Numbered from the stretch's first letter, positions 1-8,789 are shown. The stretch is 64,000 bases of DNA from Spirosomataceae bacterium TFI 002 (GCA_900230115.1 LT907983.1:4134774-4198773); one strand, 5' to 3'. A program made the numbers and translations. Notes: generated from the sequence alone by a model not told the origin.

Positions 1-382
1 TTATGTTCATAGCTCTTTGCGTATTACAAATCTCGCCAATTTCTGTGTCCCCTCAGACATATCATCTAGGAAATGTTTTCTTTAGATTTTAACCTACTCC
101 AAAGTCTTTTTTACTTCGTAACCGCGTTTCTAGGTTTTCCACATTGTCCCAACAAGATTCAGCTAGACATTTTCCTACTTCATAATCTCCATTTCGCAAC
201 TCTAAACCTGACAATTTGCAAATTTGCATTAAGTGTTACGGGGGACGCAAGTAGAACTTGAACTTACTGTAAATCCTGAGCCTCCGGAATTAGTGAAGTT
301 TGCGGGTTGAATAAAGAGGATAAGATTTTAATTTTGACTTAGTGTAGTGTTACTGTATATTTACTGTAGTAATTAAGATAGA
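1..382. other. Intergenic stretch, no gene supported
   Basis: No convincing coding frame was found on either strand. A plus-strand frame of 62 codons at 73-261 has no recognisable domain. Short minus-strand frames are broken by stops. The right end holds the putative toxin-antitoxin promoter region with repeated TTACTGTA elements. The left edge is cut by the window, so a gene just outside may use part of this as its control region. Confidence 0.6.
350..369. promoter_or_regulatory. Repeated TTACTGTA elements upstream of the parD-like gene
   Basis: TTACTGTA occurs at 350-357 and again at 361-368, 11 bp apart (one helical turn), just upstream of the antitoxin start at 383. A third copy lies at 264-272. 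Ribbon-helix-helix antitoxins usually autoregulate by binding repeated sites next to their own start codon. The repeats are visible; the operator role is inferred. Confidence 0.4.
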
Positions 383-661
383 ATGGCAAGAATTGATATC
401 AACAAACCTTACGAAGAATTTCTTAAAAGTCAGGTAGAAGCTGGTTTGTTTCGTTCCATAACAGCCGCCGCTGAAGATGCCATAAGAAGGCAAATGGAAG
501 ACTACGAAAATAGAAGAATTAATAGCGTTTTAGCCGAAATTGCTAAAGGAGAGGCTGATGTTTTGGATGGTAAAACGCAAGTTTACTCCGCTGAATTAAT
601 GAGCGATATTGTTAAGTCTAGCCGAGAAGAAGTACGGAAAAAGTCTCAAGCGAGTGTGTAA
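383..661 (+). CDS. ParD-like type II antitoxin
   Basis: A 92-residue protein whose N-terminal segment (about residues 1-45: MARIDIN, EEFLKSQVEAGLF, AAEDAIRRQM) looks like a ribbon-helix-helix dimerisation and DNA-binding fold of the ParD/CopG type. The charged C-terminal half probably wraps and inhibits the toxin. Its TAA stop overlaps the ATG of the next gene by one base, the classic translational coupling of antitoxin-toxin pairs. Antitoxins of this class repress their own promoter, and TTACTGTA repeats lie directly upstream. The call rests on size, fold pattern and gene pairing; which ParD subfamily it belongs to cannot be told by eye. Confidence 0.8.
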   Translation: MARIDINKPYEEFLKSQVEAGLFRSITAAAEDAIRRQMEDYENRRINSVLAEIAKGEADVLDGKTQVYSAELMSDIVKSSREEVRKKSQASV

Positions 662-951
662 TGTATGAATTAAGAGTTACTCAAAGTGCTATACAAGACA
701 TCACGGAAATTCTCATCTACACTTTGTTGGAATTTGGTGAAAACCAAAGCAAGAAGTATGAAAACCAAATTGATGAACACATCAGGAGCATTGGAATAAA
801 TCCTTTTATTGGACATTCTAGAATTGATATTCCAAAAGAATGTTTGGCTTTGCCTTTTGGAGGTCATGTATTAGTTTACAAAATCGAAAATTCAACAATA
901 TTTATACTCAGAGTTTTAAATCAAAGGATGGATTTTTTGAATTTGTTTTAA
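661..951 (+). CDS. ParE/RelE-superfamily toxin
   Basis: A 96-residue protein with the ParE/RelE layout. An N-terminal strand (YELRVTQSA) is followed by two helices (QDITEILIYTLLEFG, KKYENQIDEHIRSIG), then a C-terminal sheet containing INPFIGHSR, the GHVLVYKI strand and a final ILRVLNQRMDF strand. ParE toxins poison DNA gyrase while RelE toxins cleave mRNA; the sequence resembles ParE more because it lacks an obvious RelE catalytic Arg/Lys/Tyr pattern, but I cannot settle this. It is coupled to the upstream antitoxin through a one-base TAATG overlap, so toxin synthesis depends on antitoxin translation. Confidence 0.8.
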   Translation: MYELRVTQSAIQDITEILIYTLLEFGENQSKKYENQIDEHIRSIGINPFIGHSRIDIPKECLALPFGGHVLVYKIENSTIFILRVLNQRMDFLNLF

Positions 952-2001
952 TCACTCCTGCAATCCATAAACATCATCAAGCTCTACATACTCTCCATTT
1001 TCATCATAATATTCCGTAAAGTACATCAAGAAAACTGGCACTTTTTGTTTTAGAAAAACTACTTCAGGTTTTTGATTTAGCAGGCATTTATCCATTAATC
1101 CTTGATCAATAGTTGTTTTGGGATCAAGCCAATTTGCTAGTTCTAGTGGCTTTTCAAGTCTAATGCAGCCATGGCTAAAGAAACGCTTCTCTCTGTCAAA
1201 CAAACCCTTATTGTACGTCGTGTGGGGAGTGTCATGCATGTAAATACTATGAGGGTTCTGAATGTTAATCTTAAGTAAACCAAGTGAGTTGTCGCAACCT
1301 GTTCCTTGTCTTATTTTGTAAGGGAAGTTTTTCCTGTTAAAACTATTCCAATCTAGGTCTGTGGGGTCAACCAATTGTCCTTTGTTATTCAAAACTTCAA
1401 AATTATTTCTAGACAAATAACTCATGTCCTTTTTGACTTTGGGAATAATTTCATTGTGAATGATATTGGCTGTTGGTGTCCAATAAGGGTAAAGCATAAC
1501 AGCATCAGCATAAGTGGCCATCACTGGAGTTTTGTTCTTTCTTGTGCCTACAATCACTTTCATTTTAAGGGCAATGCTGTCATTTTCAAATGCCGTAAGT
1601 TCGTTGCTTGCAATATTGACAAGTACGTAATTAGTTATATCGAATTGCTGTTTCCATAATTTGAAGTTTTCTAATTCACCAATTGGCCTTGACTGAATCG
1701 GTAGTGCTTTTGTGAGTGGCATATTCATGAACTCATTAACCCAAGTTGAGCATATTTGCTTTCCTTTTGAGTTGTCTAAGCCATTGAATGTTAGATTTTT
1801 GGGTTTTTCGCCAAAGTGATATTTTTGAATGAATTCGTAAGCCAGTTTTTCCAATTTTGCACTGTCCAAACTTACTGGAATGTTAATGGAAATATCATGA
1901 AGCGATGCTAGCTGAGCCAAATCATTTGCTTTTGCTTCAATTCCCCATTGACCATTTACGAGAAATGGGAAGCATATAAAAAGTAGAATTAGTCTCTTCA
2001 A
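952..2001 (-). CDS. L,D-transpeptidase, YkuD catalytic domain
   Basis: Predicted periplasmic cell-wall enzyme that makes 3-3 peptidoglycan cross-links or attaches proteins. The C-terminal third carries the YkuD signature: an HDTP segment, then FFSHGCIRLEKP, where the Cys about 70 residues from the C-terminus is the nucleophile. The layout recalls E. coli LdtD (YcbB) but is much shorter, with no obvious peptidoglycan-binding domain. The open frame extends to a TTG at 2025. I prefer the in-frame TTG at 2001 because it starts a clean signal peptide (KRLILLFICFPFLVNGQ). No ATG is available, so the start stays uncertain. The stop abuts the convergent toxin gene. Confidence 0.85.
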   Translation of the reverse strand: MKRLILLFICFPFLVNGQWGIEAKANDLAQLASLHDISINIPVSLDSAKLEKLAYEFIQKYHFGEKPKNLTFNGLDNSKGKQICSTWVNEFMNMPLTKALPIQSRPIGELENFKLWKQQFDITNYVLVNIASNELTAFENDSIALKMKVIVGTRKNKTPVMATYADAVMLYPYWTPTANIIHNEIIPKVKKDMSYLSRNNFEVLNNKGQLVDPTDLDWNSFNRKNFPYKIRQGTGCDNSLGLLKINIQNPHSIYMHDTPHTTYNKGLFDREKRFFSHGCIRLEKPLELANWLDPKTTIDQGLMDKCLLNQKPEVVFLKQKVPVFLMYFTEYYDENGEYVELDDVYGLQE

Positions 2002-2336
2002 AGTAATATTTTTTAGATCATCCAAAAATCAATAAAAAATAAAAGTGGAGCTATGAGGTCAATCATATTTCGATCAATCAAAACTGCTTGAAGTCATAAT
2101 AATTAAGACCATTAAATATGGAATTTGATAGGAGGAGGTGGTAAGGATTTTTATACTAAAACACATTTTTTACTTGGGATTGGGGTAGTCTGTGAAGTTA
2201 AAAAAGCGATTATATATCACATATGCATGGGGATAGCGTGTTTTATTGGTGAGGTTGTCTTTCCTTTTAAGTACTTTTGATGGCCTTGGATGGAGATTCA
2301 ATTTTTACATTAATTCCGAAGTTTGAGGTTGAAACT

Positions 2337-3050
2337 ATGAACAGAGAAAAGAACGATTTAGAAGAGTACATGCACAAGCATTACATCCATAGAAGTGGAT
2401 GGTTAAGGGCAGCTGTATTAGGAGCAAACGATGGAATTTTATCTACCGCTAGTTTGGCAATTGGAGTTGCTGCGGCAAGTGCGAGTAGAGAACCAATCGT
2501 CTTGGCTACTTTAGCTGGGCTTGTGGCAGGGGCTTTGTCTATGGCGGCAGGAGAATACGTTTCGGTGAGTTCTCAGGCAGATGTTGAACACGCGGATATT
2601 GAGCGAGAGAAAGAAGAATTGGCTGATATGCCAGAAATAGAATTGCTTCGCCTTGCCGAAATATATGAAAACCGCGGCTTGAAAAAAGAAACGGCTCTAG
2701 TTGTTGCCAAAGAACTTACGGCTAAGGACGCATTGGAGGCTCACGTTAGGGATGAGCTCGGAATTACAGATCAAAGCCAAGCTCAACCAATTCAGGCTGC
2801 TTTGGCTTCTGGGGCGGCTTTTTCCTTGGGTGGAGGTTTACCTTTTTTGGTTGCTCTATTTTTTCCATTGGACCATATTGAATATGCTCTGTATGCTTCG
2901 GCTATAATGTTTTTGATTATTCTGGGTGCGGTGGCTGCAAAAGCAGGAGGTTCAAGTGTATTAAAAGCTGTTGTTCGAGTTACTTTTTGGGGAACCATCG
3001 CAATGGGGCTTACAGCATTAGTGGGGTCTTTTTTTAATGTGAGCATATAG
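2337..3050 (+). CDS. VIT1/CCC1-family iron/manganese transporter
   Basis: Membrane transporter of the VIT (vacuolar iron transporter)/CCC1 family, expected to move Fe2+ or Mn2+ across the inner membrane. Family hallmarks are GWLRAAVLGANDGI near the N-terminus and the first membrane pair, then AGALSMAAGEYVSVSSQ, then an acidic cytoplasmic metal-binding helical segment (QADVEHADIEREKEEL), then three more membrane helices. A frame opens upstream at 2277, but the family normally starts close to the HRSGWLR segment, so ATG 2337 is preferred. The gene is followed three bases later by a 75-bp direct repeat that recurs at 6214. Confidence 0.9.
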   Translation: MNREKNDLEEYMHKHYIHRSGWLRAAVLGANDGILSTASLAIGVAAASASREPIVLATLAGLVAGALSMAAGEYVSVSSQADVEHADIEREKEELADMPEIELLRLAEIYENRGLKKETALVVAKELTAKDALEAHVRDELGITDQSQAQPIQAALASGAAFSLGGGLPFLVALFFPLDHIEYALYASAIMFLIILGAVAAKAGGSSVLKAVVRVTFWGTIAMGLTALVGSFFNVSI

Positions 3051-3052
3051 TT

Positions 3053-3127
3053 GTTTAAGGTTGAATGTTTTGATTTTAAATATCAAAATCAATATCTCAT
3101 TTCATCAAGGCTTTAATTTAGGTTTTG
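3053..3127 (+). repeat. 75-bp direct repeat, left copy
   Basis: Matches 6214-6288 at 72 of 75 positions in the same orientation. It starts three bases after the VIT transporter stop codon. It contains an 8-bp inverted repeat, TTGATTTT and AAAATCAA (3070-3077 and 3085-3092), whose arms are conserved in both copies while the loop differs by one base. The two copies bracket the LytTR/DUF4114 pair, so they may mark the edges of an inserted or duplicated segment. Confidence 0.85.
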
Positions 3128-3219
3128 TGTCCTCTTATAGACTCTGAAGCGACGGGGAATCTGTAAATGTTCTTTACTTTTTTGCCTAAAAAGGAGTCTT
3201 AATACTTTAAAAACAATAA

Positions 3220-3254
3220 AAGTAGAACTGAACTTTAGATCTTCAATTCTACTT
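3220..3254 (-). terminator. Rho-independent terminator of the LytTR gene
   Basis: On the minus strand AAGTAGAATTGAA pairs with TTCAGTTCTACTT (13 pairs including one G-U), followed by a T-rich run ending in TTTTT. It lies 27 bases past the LytTR stop codon and ends the DUF4114-LytTR transcription unit. Confidence 0.75.
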
Positions 3255-3280
3255 CAAATAAAACGCTACTCAGCCTCGCC

Positions 3281-3574
3281 TCAAAGGGCTGCCTTGAAAG
3301 GATTTCTCCTTCTAGATACATGGGTTTCTACGCCATTTGACATCAATATTCGTGTTACTTTGTCTTTGGTTTTTAGTTTTTTGATGTGTTCGGGATTTAG
3401 TAGGTGCGACCTATTTACCCGAATAAAGCTTTTAAGTTCTTCTTTTTCTTCATGAATTTTTAGAGTAAATCCCGATATATATTTTTCTCCGTTTTTAAAA
3501 TAATAGACAGTATAGTTTGCCTCTGCCTTTAACATCACGATGTCGTGAGGATCAGCATTTATACATTTTTTCAT
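3281..3574 (-). CDS. Stand-alone LytTR DNA-binding protein
   Basis: A 97-residue protein that is essentially only a LytTR domain. Visible features are the DIVMLKAEANYTVYYF segment, FIRVNRSHLLNPEHIKKL and a C-terminal basic strand (VSRRRNPFK). LytTR domains bind DNA direct repeats through a beta fold and usually follow a receiver domain, which is absent here. The gene lies 13 bases downstream of the DUF4114 secreted-protein gene on the same strand, so the two form an operon. A second LytTR-only gene at 55747-56115 also pairs with a secreted protein of the same C-terminal type. Its signal input is unknown. Confidence 0.85.
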   Translation of the reverse strand: MKKCINADPHDIVMLKAEANYTVYYFKNGEKYISGFTLKIHEEKEELKSFIRVNRSHLLNPEHIKKLKTKDKVTRILMSNGVETHVSRRRNPFKAAL

Positions 3575-3587
3575 TTTTTGTTCTGTT

Positions 3588-5966
3588 TTAGTTGTTTCCG
3601 CAACCTTTAATTTCGGCTTTCAGTACTGCACCTGTAGCCGCTTCAAAACCCGGAAGGAGTTCTATGGTATTGGCCGCCGAAAGCTGAATGTTCGCGTTGG
3701 TTTTATTTTTATTTGTTACTTCTAATTTTCCACTTGACTCGTATTTTTCTTTTGAATAAGCCGAGGCCACCACTTGTTGGTTGCTTTGGCAGGCTCCTAC
3801 TTTACTAAATGCCAATTGATTGATTTTTACATTGAAGGGCAGGTAGTTTTGATCAGGACTAATCACCGAGAATGTCACCGCGTTTATATCGGTTTTGTTA
3901 AGTGCTTGGCTTTGGTTGTTAATAAATTGAGCCAAATCGATGTAGTATTTCTTTACATCAGGTGTTAGCGATACGAATATCCGTGCTTGGTCATTCCAAT
4001 TTATAATGCCCTTTCTACTTACTACTATTTCCACGGTATTAGTACCCGAGGCCGTAAACGTAAGGTAGTTGTAGGCACTCAGGTCTTGAGGCTTTAGTCC
4101 TAATCGAAGCGGACGGTGAATCGAATAGTAGTTTTTTGTGCTACCTGAGGCTTCGATGGCCCTTTCTATCCAAAAGTGGTTGTTTTCTATCGGTAGTTTG
4201 TCTTGTGGGAAAGTCACCATATTAGAATTCATTACATTTTCGGGTTCGTAGTTAGCCACCCATGCACCGTCTGCCAGATAGAGGCCGTCAGACTCAAGCG
4301 AGTCTGCATCGTAGATAAACAAACCGGCATCAAAAACCCCAGGGGCATCGAGTGTAAAGGTCTGATTTACTAAGCCGTTTAGTGTAATTTGTTTCAGATA
4401 TGGCAATGAGGTTTCATTTTCGGCCACTTTATAGGCACCGCCCACATTTAGGGTTTTAACCAGCTTGTTTCTATTCAAAATATTAATATTGAATTTGCCC
4501 TGACTGTATGAACCTGACCCAGCCAATATAGCGGGAGGAGCCGTGAACTTGATTTCATTGGTTAAATGATATACGGTGTCTAGTTTTGCTAATATACTTT
4601 CGGCCATATAAAACACACTACCCGGGTATTTGCCCCAAAGCTGAAAACTTAGGTAGTCTGATCCCGTAGCGTATTCTTGTACAATCCAATGGGAGTTATA
4701 TTCAAAAGTAGAGTCAGCCACTATGCGAGCCGAAAAACTCAAGCCATATTCGATAGATTCATCTGTTTTTTTGAATGTAATCAACGTAGATGGGTACTGA
4801 TTTCTAATAAGTACAGTCTTGGTAGATAATATGGAAGCTCCTCCTACCCGGTCACAGATGTTTTTGGTATGGCTGTAGACTTCATTTATTGTTTTTATGA
4901 CGAGCCCAACTGCGTTAAGTGTACTGCCATTAAAATAATCGTATGATAGTAGCTGGCTCGCGTTTGTAATGCCCACCAAGTCAGTAGGCGTAGACACATA
5001 GGCAGTAGATGAGTCAGGGCCGATATTTGGAAAAAAGTCTGCTAAACCTGTGCTAACGGTGTTTATGCTCGTTTGGGCACTGGCTTTTATCATCGATTTT
5101 GGACTGTTCCTGTCCGCTTTGTTATTTTTTAGTTCTTTGTTTACGTTTCGTTTCGTTATTGCGGTGGCCAATGAACCGTCGCTTTCTAGACCGCCGTCGT
5201 TTCCTGATGATACCTCACCTACCACATTGGCGGTTTCAAGAAAAGTGGCCGCTTGTAGGGCAGTATTTGGAGATGCTGTGATATAAAATAAGGCATCATT
5301 AAAGTCATTGTCGCAGTTGCCGTAATCTCTTCTGATATCTTCAAAACCCATCACCAATCTGTCTGTTTGTGAATCGTAAAGGATTACATTGTGGTATCTA
5401 AGTAGTGGATTTGCTTCGGGGTTTAGGTTTGGATGAGAATACAGTTTCCAAAGTCCGTTGGTAACTGTAGAGCCGTTATATCCATTGGCCAAAAGCACCC
5501 AGCCGATTCCAGTGTTGGCGGGAAAAGTGCCCAGTTTTACCTTGTCTCCGGCTATAAGACCACCGCCACTGCCGCTTGCCGAAACATTGGGGAAAACTAT
5601 AGTGATTTCACTATTAGTAGGGGCTTCAGTAGGAGGGTTGCTTGGGTCAAAAGTATAAAACCCCAAAACGTTTTTATAACCAGCTCCTTCCGAGACGAAT
5701 GTAACCCAAACATCTGCATCTTCGTATACGATAATGTTTGACTTTGAGTCTGTAACGATATACTCAGGATTATAGCTTGGTACCGGGTATCCTTCTGGGA
5801 AAGAGGCCTTTACTCGTTGTAAAAAAGTACTTGTAACTACATCACGGGGTTCCATTATGCTGGGTACTCCATCGCTGTTATATGAACTCAAAAATGTATA
5901 TCCCTGAGAATAACTCAGGGATGTGTAAGCACCAAAAAAAAGGAGTAAAAAAATACGGTTAAGCAT
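3588..5966 (-). CDS. Secreted DUF4114 protein with Gly-Cys C-terminal domain
   Basis: A 792-residue exported protein. The first 20 residues are a signal peptide (LNRIFLLLFFGAYTSLSYSQ). Around residues 140-230 it has a DUF4114-like region, with GIGWVLLANGYNG and the acidic, probably calcium-binding GFEDIRRDYGNCDNDFNDA. The long middle is unassigned beta-rich sequence. The last 60 residues form a small repeat-like domain (IELLPGFEAATGAVLKAEI) ending in GCGNN, matched by the C-terminus of the 53115-55730 protein. No canonical T9SS LYPNP-type tail is seen. Secretion or surface anchoring through the Gly-Cys tail is inferred. It is co-transcribed with the LytTR gene. Confidence 0.75.
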   Translation of the reverse strand: MLNRIFLLLFFGAYTSLSYSQGYTFLSSYNSDGVPSIMEPRDVVTSTFLQRVKASFPEGYPVPSYNPEYIVTDSKSNIIVYEDADVWVTFVSEGAGYKNVLGFYTFDPSNPPTEAPTNSEITIVFPNVSASGSGGGLIAGDKVKLGTFPANTGIGWVLLANGYNGSTVTNGLWKLYSHPNLNPEANPLLRYHNVILYDSQTDRLVMGFEDIRRDYGNCDNDFNDALFYITASPNTALQAATFLETANVVGEVSSGNDGGLESDGSLATAITKRNVNKELKNNKADRNSPKSMIKASAQTSINTVSTGLADFFPNIGPDSSTAYVSTPTDLVGITNASQLLSYDYFNGSTLNAVGLVIKTINEVYSHTKNICDRVGGASILSTKTVLIRNQYPSTLITFKKTDESIEYGLSFSARIVADSTFEYNSHWIVQEYATGSDYLSFQLWGKYPGSVFYMAESILAKLDTVYHLTNEIKFTAPPAILAGSGSYSQGKFNINILNRNKLVKTLNVGGAYKVAENETSLPYLKQITLNGLVNQTFTLDAPGVFDAGLFIYDADSLESDGLYLADGAWVANYEPENVMNSNMVTFPQDKLPIENNHFWIERAIEASGSTKNYYSIHRPLRLGLKPQDLSAYNYLTFTASGTNTVEIVVSRKGIINWNDQARIFVSLTPDVKKYYIDLAQFINNQSQALNKTDINAVTFSVISPDQNYLPFNVKINQLAFSKVGACQSNQQVVASAYSKEKYESSGKLEVTNKNKTNANIQLSAANTIELLPGFEAATGAVLKAEIKGCGNN

Positions 5967-6213
5967 GGCTTAGAATTATTGAAAGTGATTAAAGTATTCC
6001 CTGTTTTTTTGTTGGGATTTTGTTTATTTCCAATCAATTATGCAGCCAAATAAGAGCATAGAAATGAAAAGTAATTAAGCGGATATAAAATCCATGAAAT
6101 CTTATATTTCGAAGTTTAAATTGTGACTGAGGAAGTTAAAAACAAGCTAATTTTTCTGTTTTTTTTTTAGGTGTTTTATAAAACAGTACCCTTTTTTTTG
6201 TGAGTGTCTAGGG

Positions 6214-6288
6214 GTTTAAGGTTGAATGTTTTGATTTTAAATATAAAAATCAATATCTCATTTCAACAAGGCTTTAATTTAGTTTTTG
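6214..6288 (+). repeat. 75-bp direct repeat, right copy
   Basis: Second copy of the repeat at 3053-3127, 3161 bp downstream and in the same orientation, with three substitutions. It precedes the alpha/beta hydrolase gene. The sequence between the copies holds only the DUF4114-LytTR operon and its flanks. Confidence 0.85.
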
Positions 6289-6361
6289 AACATTATTAAT
6301 GGTTTTAATTAACGGGCCTGTCAACTTTTGACCTTCAACTTTTTAACTTTATCTTTCCATA

Positions 6362-7300
6362 ATGAAAAAAATCTCCAAAATCCTTCTGATTTTAATTTTA
6401 GTCGCGATTGCTTTCGTTTTTATTTTCTTTGGTAAAAGCGATCTTGATTTAGATTACCTCAAAAGTAAATATGCCACAAGCCCCTCACAATTTGTGGAAA
6501 TAGAAGGCATGAATGTGCATTTTCGTGATGAGGGTGTAATGCAAGATAGCCTGCCTATTGTATTAATCCATGGTACTGGTGCAAGCCTTCATACTTTTGA
6601 AGCATGGACGAAAGAGCTGAAAAAGACTAGGAGAGTTTTAAGGATGGACTTACCAGCATTTGGACTTACTGGGCCATTTCAAAACACTGATTATTCCATT
6701 GATCATTATGTTGATTTTATACAAAAGTTTTTAACAGCAAATGGAGTTGAAAAATGTGTACTTGGAGGGAATTCTTTAGGCGGAAACATTGCTTGGCAAT
6801 TTACACTGGAACACCCTGAGCGAGTAGAAAAGTTAATTTTGATTGATGCAGCGGGTTATCCATTTCAATCTACAAGTGTGCCTTTGGCGTTTAGAATGGG
6901 TAAAATACCAATAATTAATAAAGTTTTTACTTACATAACTCCTCGTTCTGTAATTCAAAGAAGTGTTGAAAATGTATATTCTGATAAATCAAAAGTTACA
7001 GAAACTCTTGTTGATCAGTATTTTGAATTAACGCTTCGTGCAGGAAATAGGCAAGCCTTTGTTGATAGAATGTCTATGGAAAAAGATGTGAGTCCTTTTG
7101 AACGAATTTCGGAGATAAAGCAATCAACCTTAGTGCTTTGGGGAGAAGATGACTTTCTTATTCCAGTTTCAAGTGCCGAAAGGTTTCATGAAGATTTACC
7201 AAACGACACTTTGGTGATAATGAAAAACCTTGGACATGTTCCTATGGAAGAAGACCCTGCTACTAGCTTAGCTGTGGTGATGGAGTTTTTGAAAAAATGA
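6362..7300 (+). CDS. Alpha/beta-fold hydrolase
   Basis: A 312-residue serine hydrolase with an N-terminal membrane or signal anchor (ISKILLILILVAIAFVFIFF). The HGTG oxyanion motif follows LPIVLI, the nucleophile elbow is GGNSLGGN, the acid residue is in LWGEDDFLIP, and the catalytic His is in NLGHVPMEED. The order and spacing are those of the canonical fold, and the long form with an N-terminal anchor suggests an envelope location. The substrate cannot be deduced. The gene stands alone between the right 75-bp repeat and a long intergenic stretch. Confidence 0.9.
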   Translation: MKKISKILLILILVAIAFVFIFFGKSDLDLDYLKSKYATSPSQFVEIEGMNVHFRDEGVMQDSLPIVLIHGTGASLHTFEAWTKELKKTRRVLRMDLPAFGLTGPFQNTDYSIDHYVDFIQKFLTANGVEKCVLGGNSLGGNIAWQFTLEHPERVEKLILIDAAGYPFQSTSVPLAFRMGKIPIINKVFTYITPRSVIQRSVENVYSDKSKVTETLVDQYFELTLRAGNRQAFVDRMSMEKDVSPFERISEIKQSTLVLWGEDDFLIPVSSAERFHEDLPNDTLVIMKNLGHVPMEEDPATSLAVVMEFLKK

Positions 7301-7689
7301 TTCAATGTTAAAAGCCTCTGAAATTGCCAAAGAACCCTTGGGGTTGATGTGAAATTGGCATAAAAATAAAGTTTCTTTAAAGCACTGATTAGTAAATATG
7401 ATTTAATCAAAAACTTCGACTTGATTGGCTAACTTTCGATTTTTTGCCGACCCTTCAACTTAATCTCACAGGGCAAGCAAAGATTCAAAGCTTTTAAATC
7501 AATTCGCTACTAATATTGCTAAATGAATACTCCTTTTTTAAGAAATACCAAACCCGCCCTCTAAAACTGAGAATCGATAATTGCACGATGCTCTCCGAAC
7601 CAAAAACTGTCCACTGTTTACTGAGAACTGGAAACTCCTTGTTCCTTTCTTCAAAACGCCCTAGCTTCGTGACTCAATTAAATGCTTAA
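7301..7689. other. Intergenic stretch with heptad repeat
   Basis: 389 bases without a supported gene. It contains a short ACTGNNN heptad array (7606-7636) and several weak inverted repeats, among them TGCCAA and TTGGCA arms near 7326-7360 that could be a weak terminator for the hydrolase gene. The last 60 bases should hold the truA promoter, but I see no clear TTTG/TAnnTTTG pair. Confidence 0.5.
7606..7636. repeat. ACTGNNN heptanucleotide repeat
   Basis: ACTG recurs at exact 7-bp spacing at 7606, 7613, 7620 and 7627, with a partial ACT at 7634. The three intervening bases vary. Short heptad arrays like this occur in intergenic DNA of some bacteria; no function is claimed. Confidence 0.6.
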
Positions 7690-8490
7690 ATGACCTATTT
7701 TCTTCATATTGCATATGACGGCAGCAAATACAGCGGTTGGCAAAGGCAAGAGCGTGTCCCTTCTATTCAGGAGCGAATGGAAATCGACTTGAGTAGGATT
7801 CTCGGTGAAGAAGTTACTGTAAACGGCTGTGGAAGAACCGATGCTGGAGTTCATGCTTCACAATATTTCTGCCATATTGATTTATACAAAGCACCTAAAA
7901 GTGACTTCTTATTTGTCCTCAACAAAAACTTACCATTAGAGATCCGCGTTTTCGATGTGATTCCAATGAGCGATAAATGTAATGCTCGGTTTGACGTAGT
8001 TTCTCGCTCTTATGACTACTATTTGCATTTTTACGAAGACCCATTTTTAGATAGCCATAGCTCGTATTTTAACCTAAATGATTTGGATATTGAAAGCATG
8101 AAAACGGCTGTTTCAATATTGACAAAGTATCAAGACTTTAGATCGCTTTGTCGTCGTTCACACCTTTTTCCTGACACGGTTTGTGATGTTTCATTTGCGA
8201 AACTATATGTAAGTGAAGATGAGCGTAGAATGAGGTTTAGCATAACTTCTAACCGCTTTTTACAAGGGATGATCAGAATCTTTGTTCATTTTTTAATTCA
8301 AATTGGAAAAGGAAAGCTTACCGCAGAGGCATTCGAAAACATGCTAGCAAACAGAGATGAAGTTAAAGTAAAAAGGCTAGCGAACCCTGAAGGTCTTTAC
8401 TTATCCAGAGTGATTTATCCATACCTTGATTTGCCAGTTAAGCCCTCATTTGCCAATATGCTAAACCATGGTTTACATGAGTTGGAATAG
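7690..8490 (+). CDS. truA: tRNA pseudouridine(38-40) synthase TruA
   Basis: Converts uridines 38-40 of tRNA anticodon stems to pseudouridine. The N-terminus shows the family pattern IAYDGSKYSGWQRQ. The catalytic Asp51 is in GCGRTDAGVHA. The second half contains RRSHLFPDTVCDV and NRFLQGMIRIFV, matching the two-fold repeated core. Length (266 residues) is normal for the family. It is probably monocistronic; a 64-codon frame of unknown nature follows on the same strand. Confidence 0.97.
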   Translation: MTYFLHIAYDGSKYSGWQRQERVPSIQERMEIDLSRILGEEVTVNGCGRTDAGVHASQYFCHIDLYKAPKSDFLFVLNKNLPLEIRVFDVIPMSDKCNARFDVVSRSYDYYLHFYEDPFLDSHSSYFNLNDLDIESMKTAVSILTKYQDFRSLCRRSHLFPDTVCDVSFAKLYVSEDERRMRFSITSNRFLQGMIRIFVHFLIQIGKGKLTAEAFENMLANRDEVKVKRLANPEGLYLSRVIYPYLDLPVKPSFANMLNHGLHELE

Positions 8491-8590
8491 AGTTACAATT
8501 CTCGACTAATAAGTTTGGGTTAAAAATTTACTTCTCAAGCATCGTTTTTGTGTCAAACTTCGTATAGAAAAGTAACAGAACATTGAATAA

Positions 8591-8785
8591 ATGCTTATCG
8601 AAATAGAAGTAAAAGACCGGAAAGTTGCAGTAGAATTTATAAAAGATTACAATGAATCACGAGCTTCTGCTTTTGAAATAAAGTCCAAAGTAGGAGAAAA
8701 GAAACTTAATGTTTCTACAAAAGAATCTCAATACGATATAATAGCTTTTGCAATTGAGCTAGGCCTTAAAGGATCTCAATCATGA
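8591..8785 (+). CDS. Small hypothetical protein
   Basis: A 64-residue frame with an ATG start and balanced charged composition (MLIEIEVKDRKVAVEFIKDY at the N-terminus), predicted as a mixed strand-helix fold with no signal peptide or membrane segment. I recognise no family. It follows truA by 100 bases and converges on the DedA-like gene, whose stop codon lies only four bases away. Real coding status is plausible from composition but unproven. Confidence 0.45.
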   Translation: MLIEIEVKDRKVAVEFIKDYNESRASAFEIKSKVGEKKLNVSTKESQYDIIAFAIELGLKGSQS

Positions 8786-8789
8786 AACT

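Noticed and set aside
73..261. 62-codon plus-strand frame at the window start
   Set aside because: No ribosome-binding context, no recognisable domain, and hydrophobic low-complexity content typical of AT-rich antisense or intergenic sequence.
2277..2336. N-terminal extension of the VIT transporter
   Set aside because: The extra 20 residues do not resemble the family and begin at TTG; the ATG at 2337 gives the normal family start.
7301..7689. Heptad repeat as a CRISPR fragment
   Set aside because: The period is only 7 bp, with no 25-35 bp repeat or spacer structure and no cas gene nearby.
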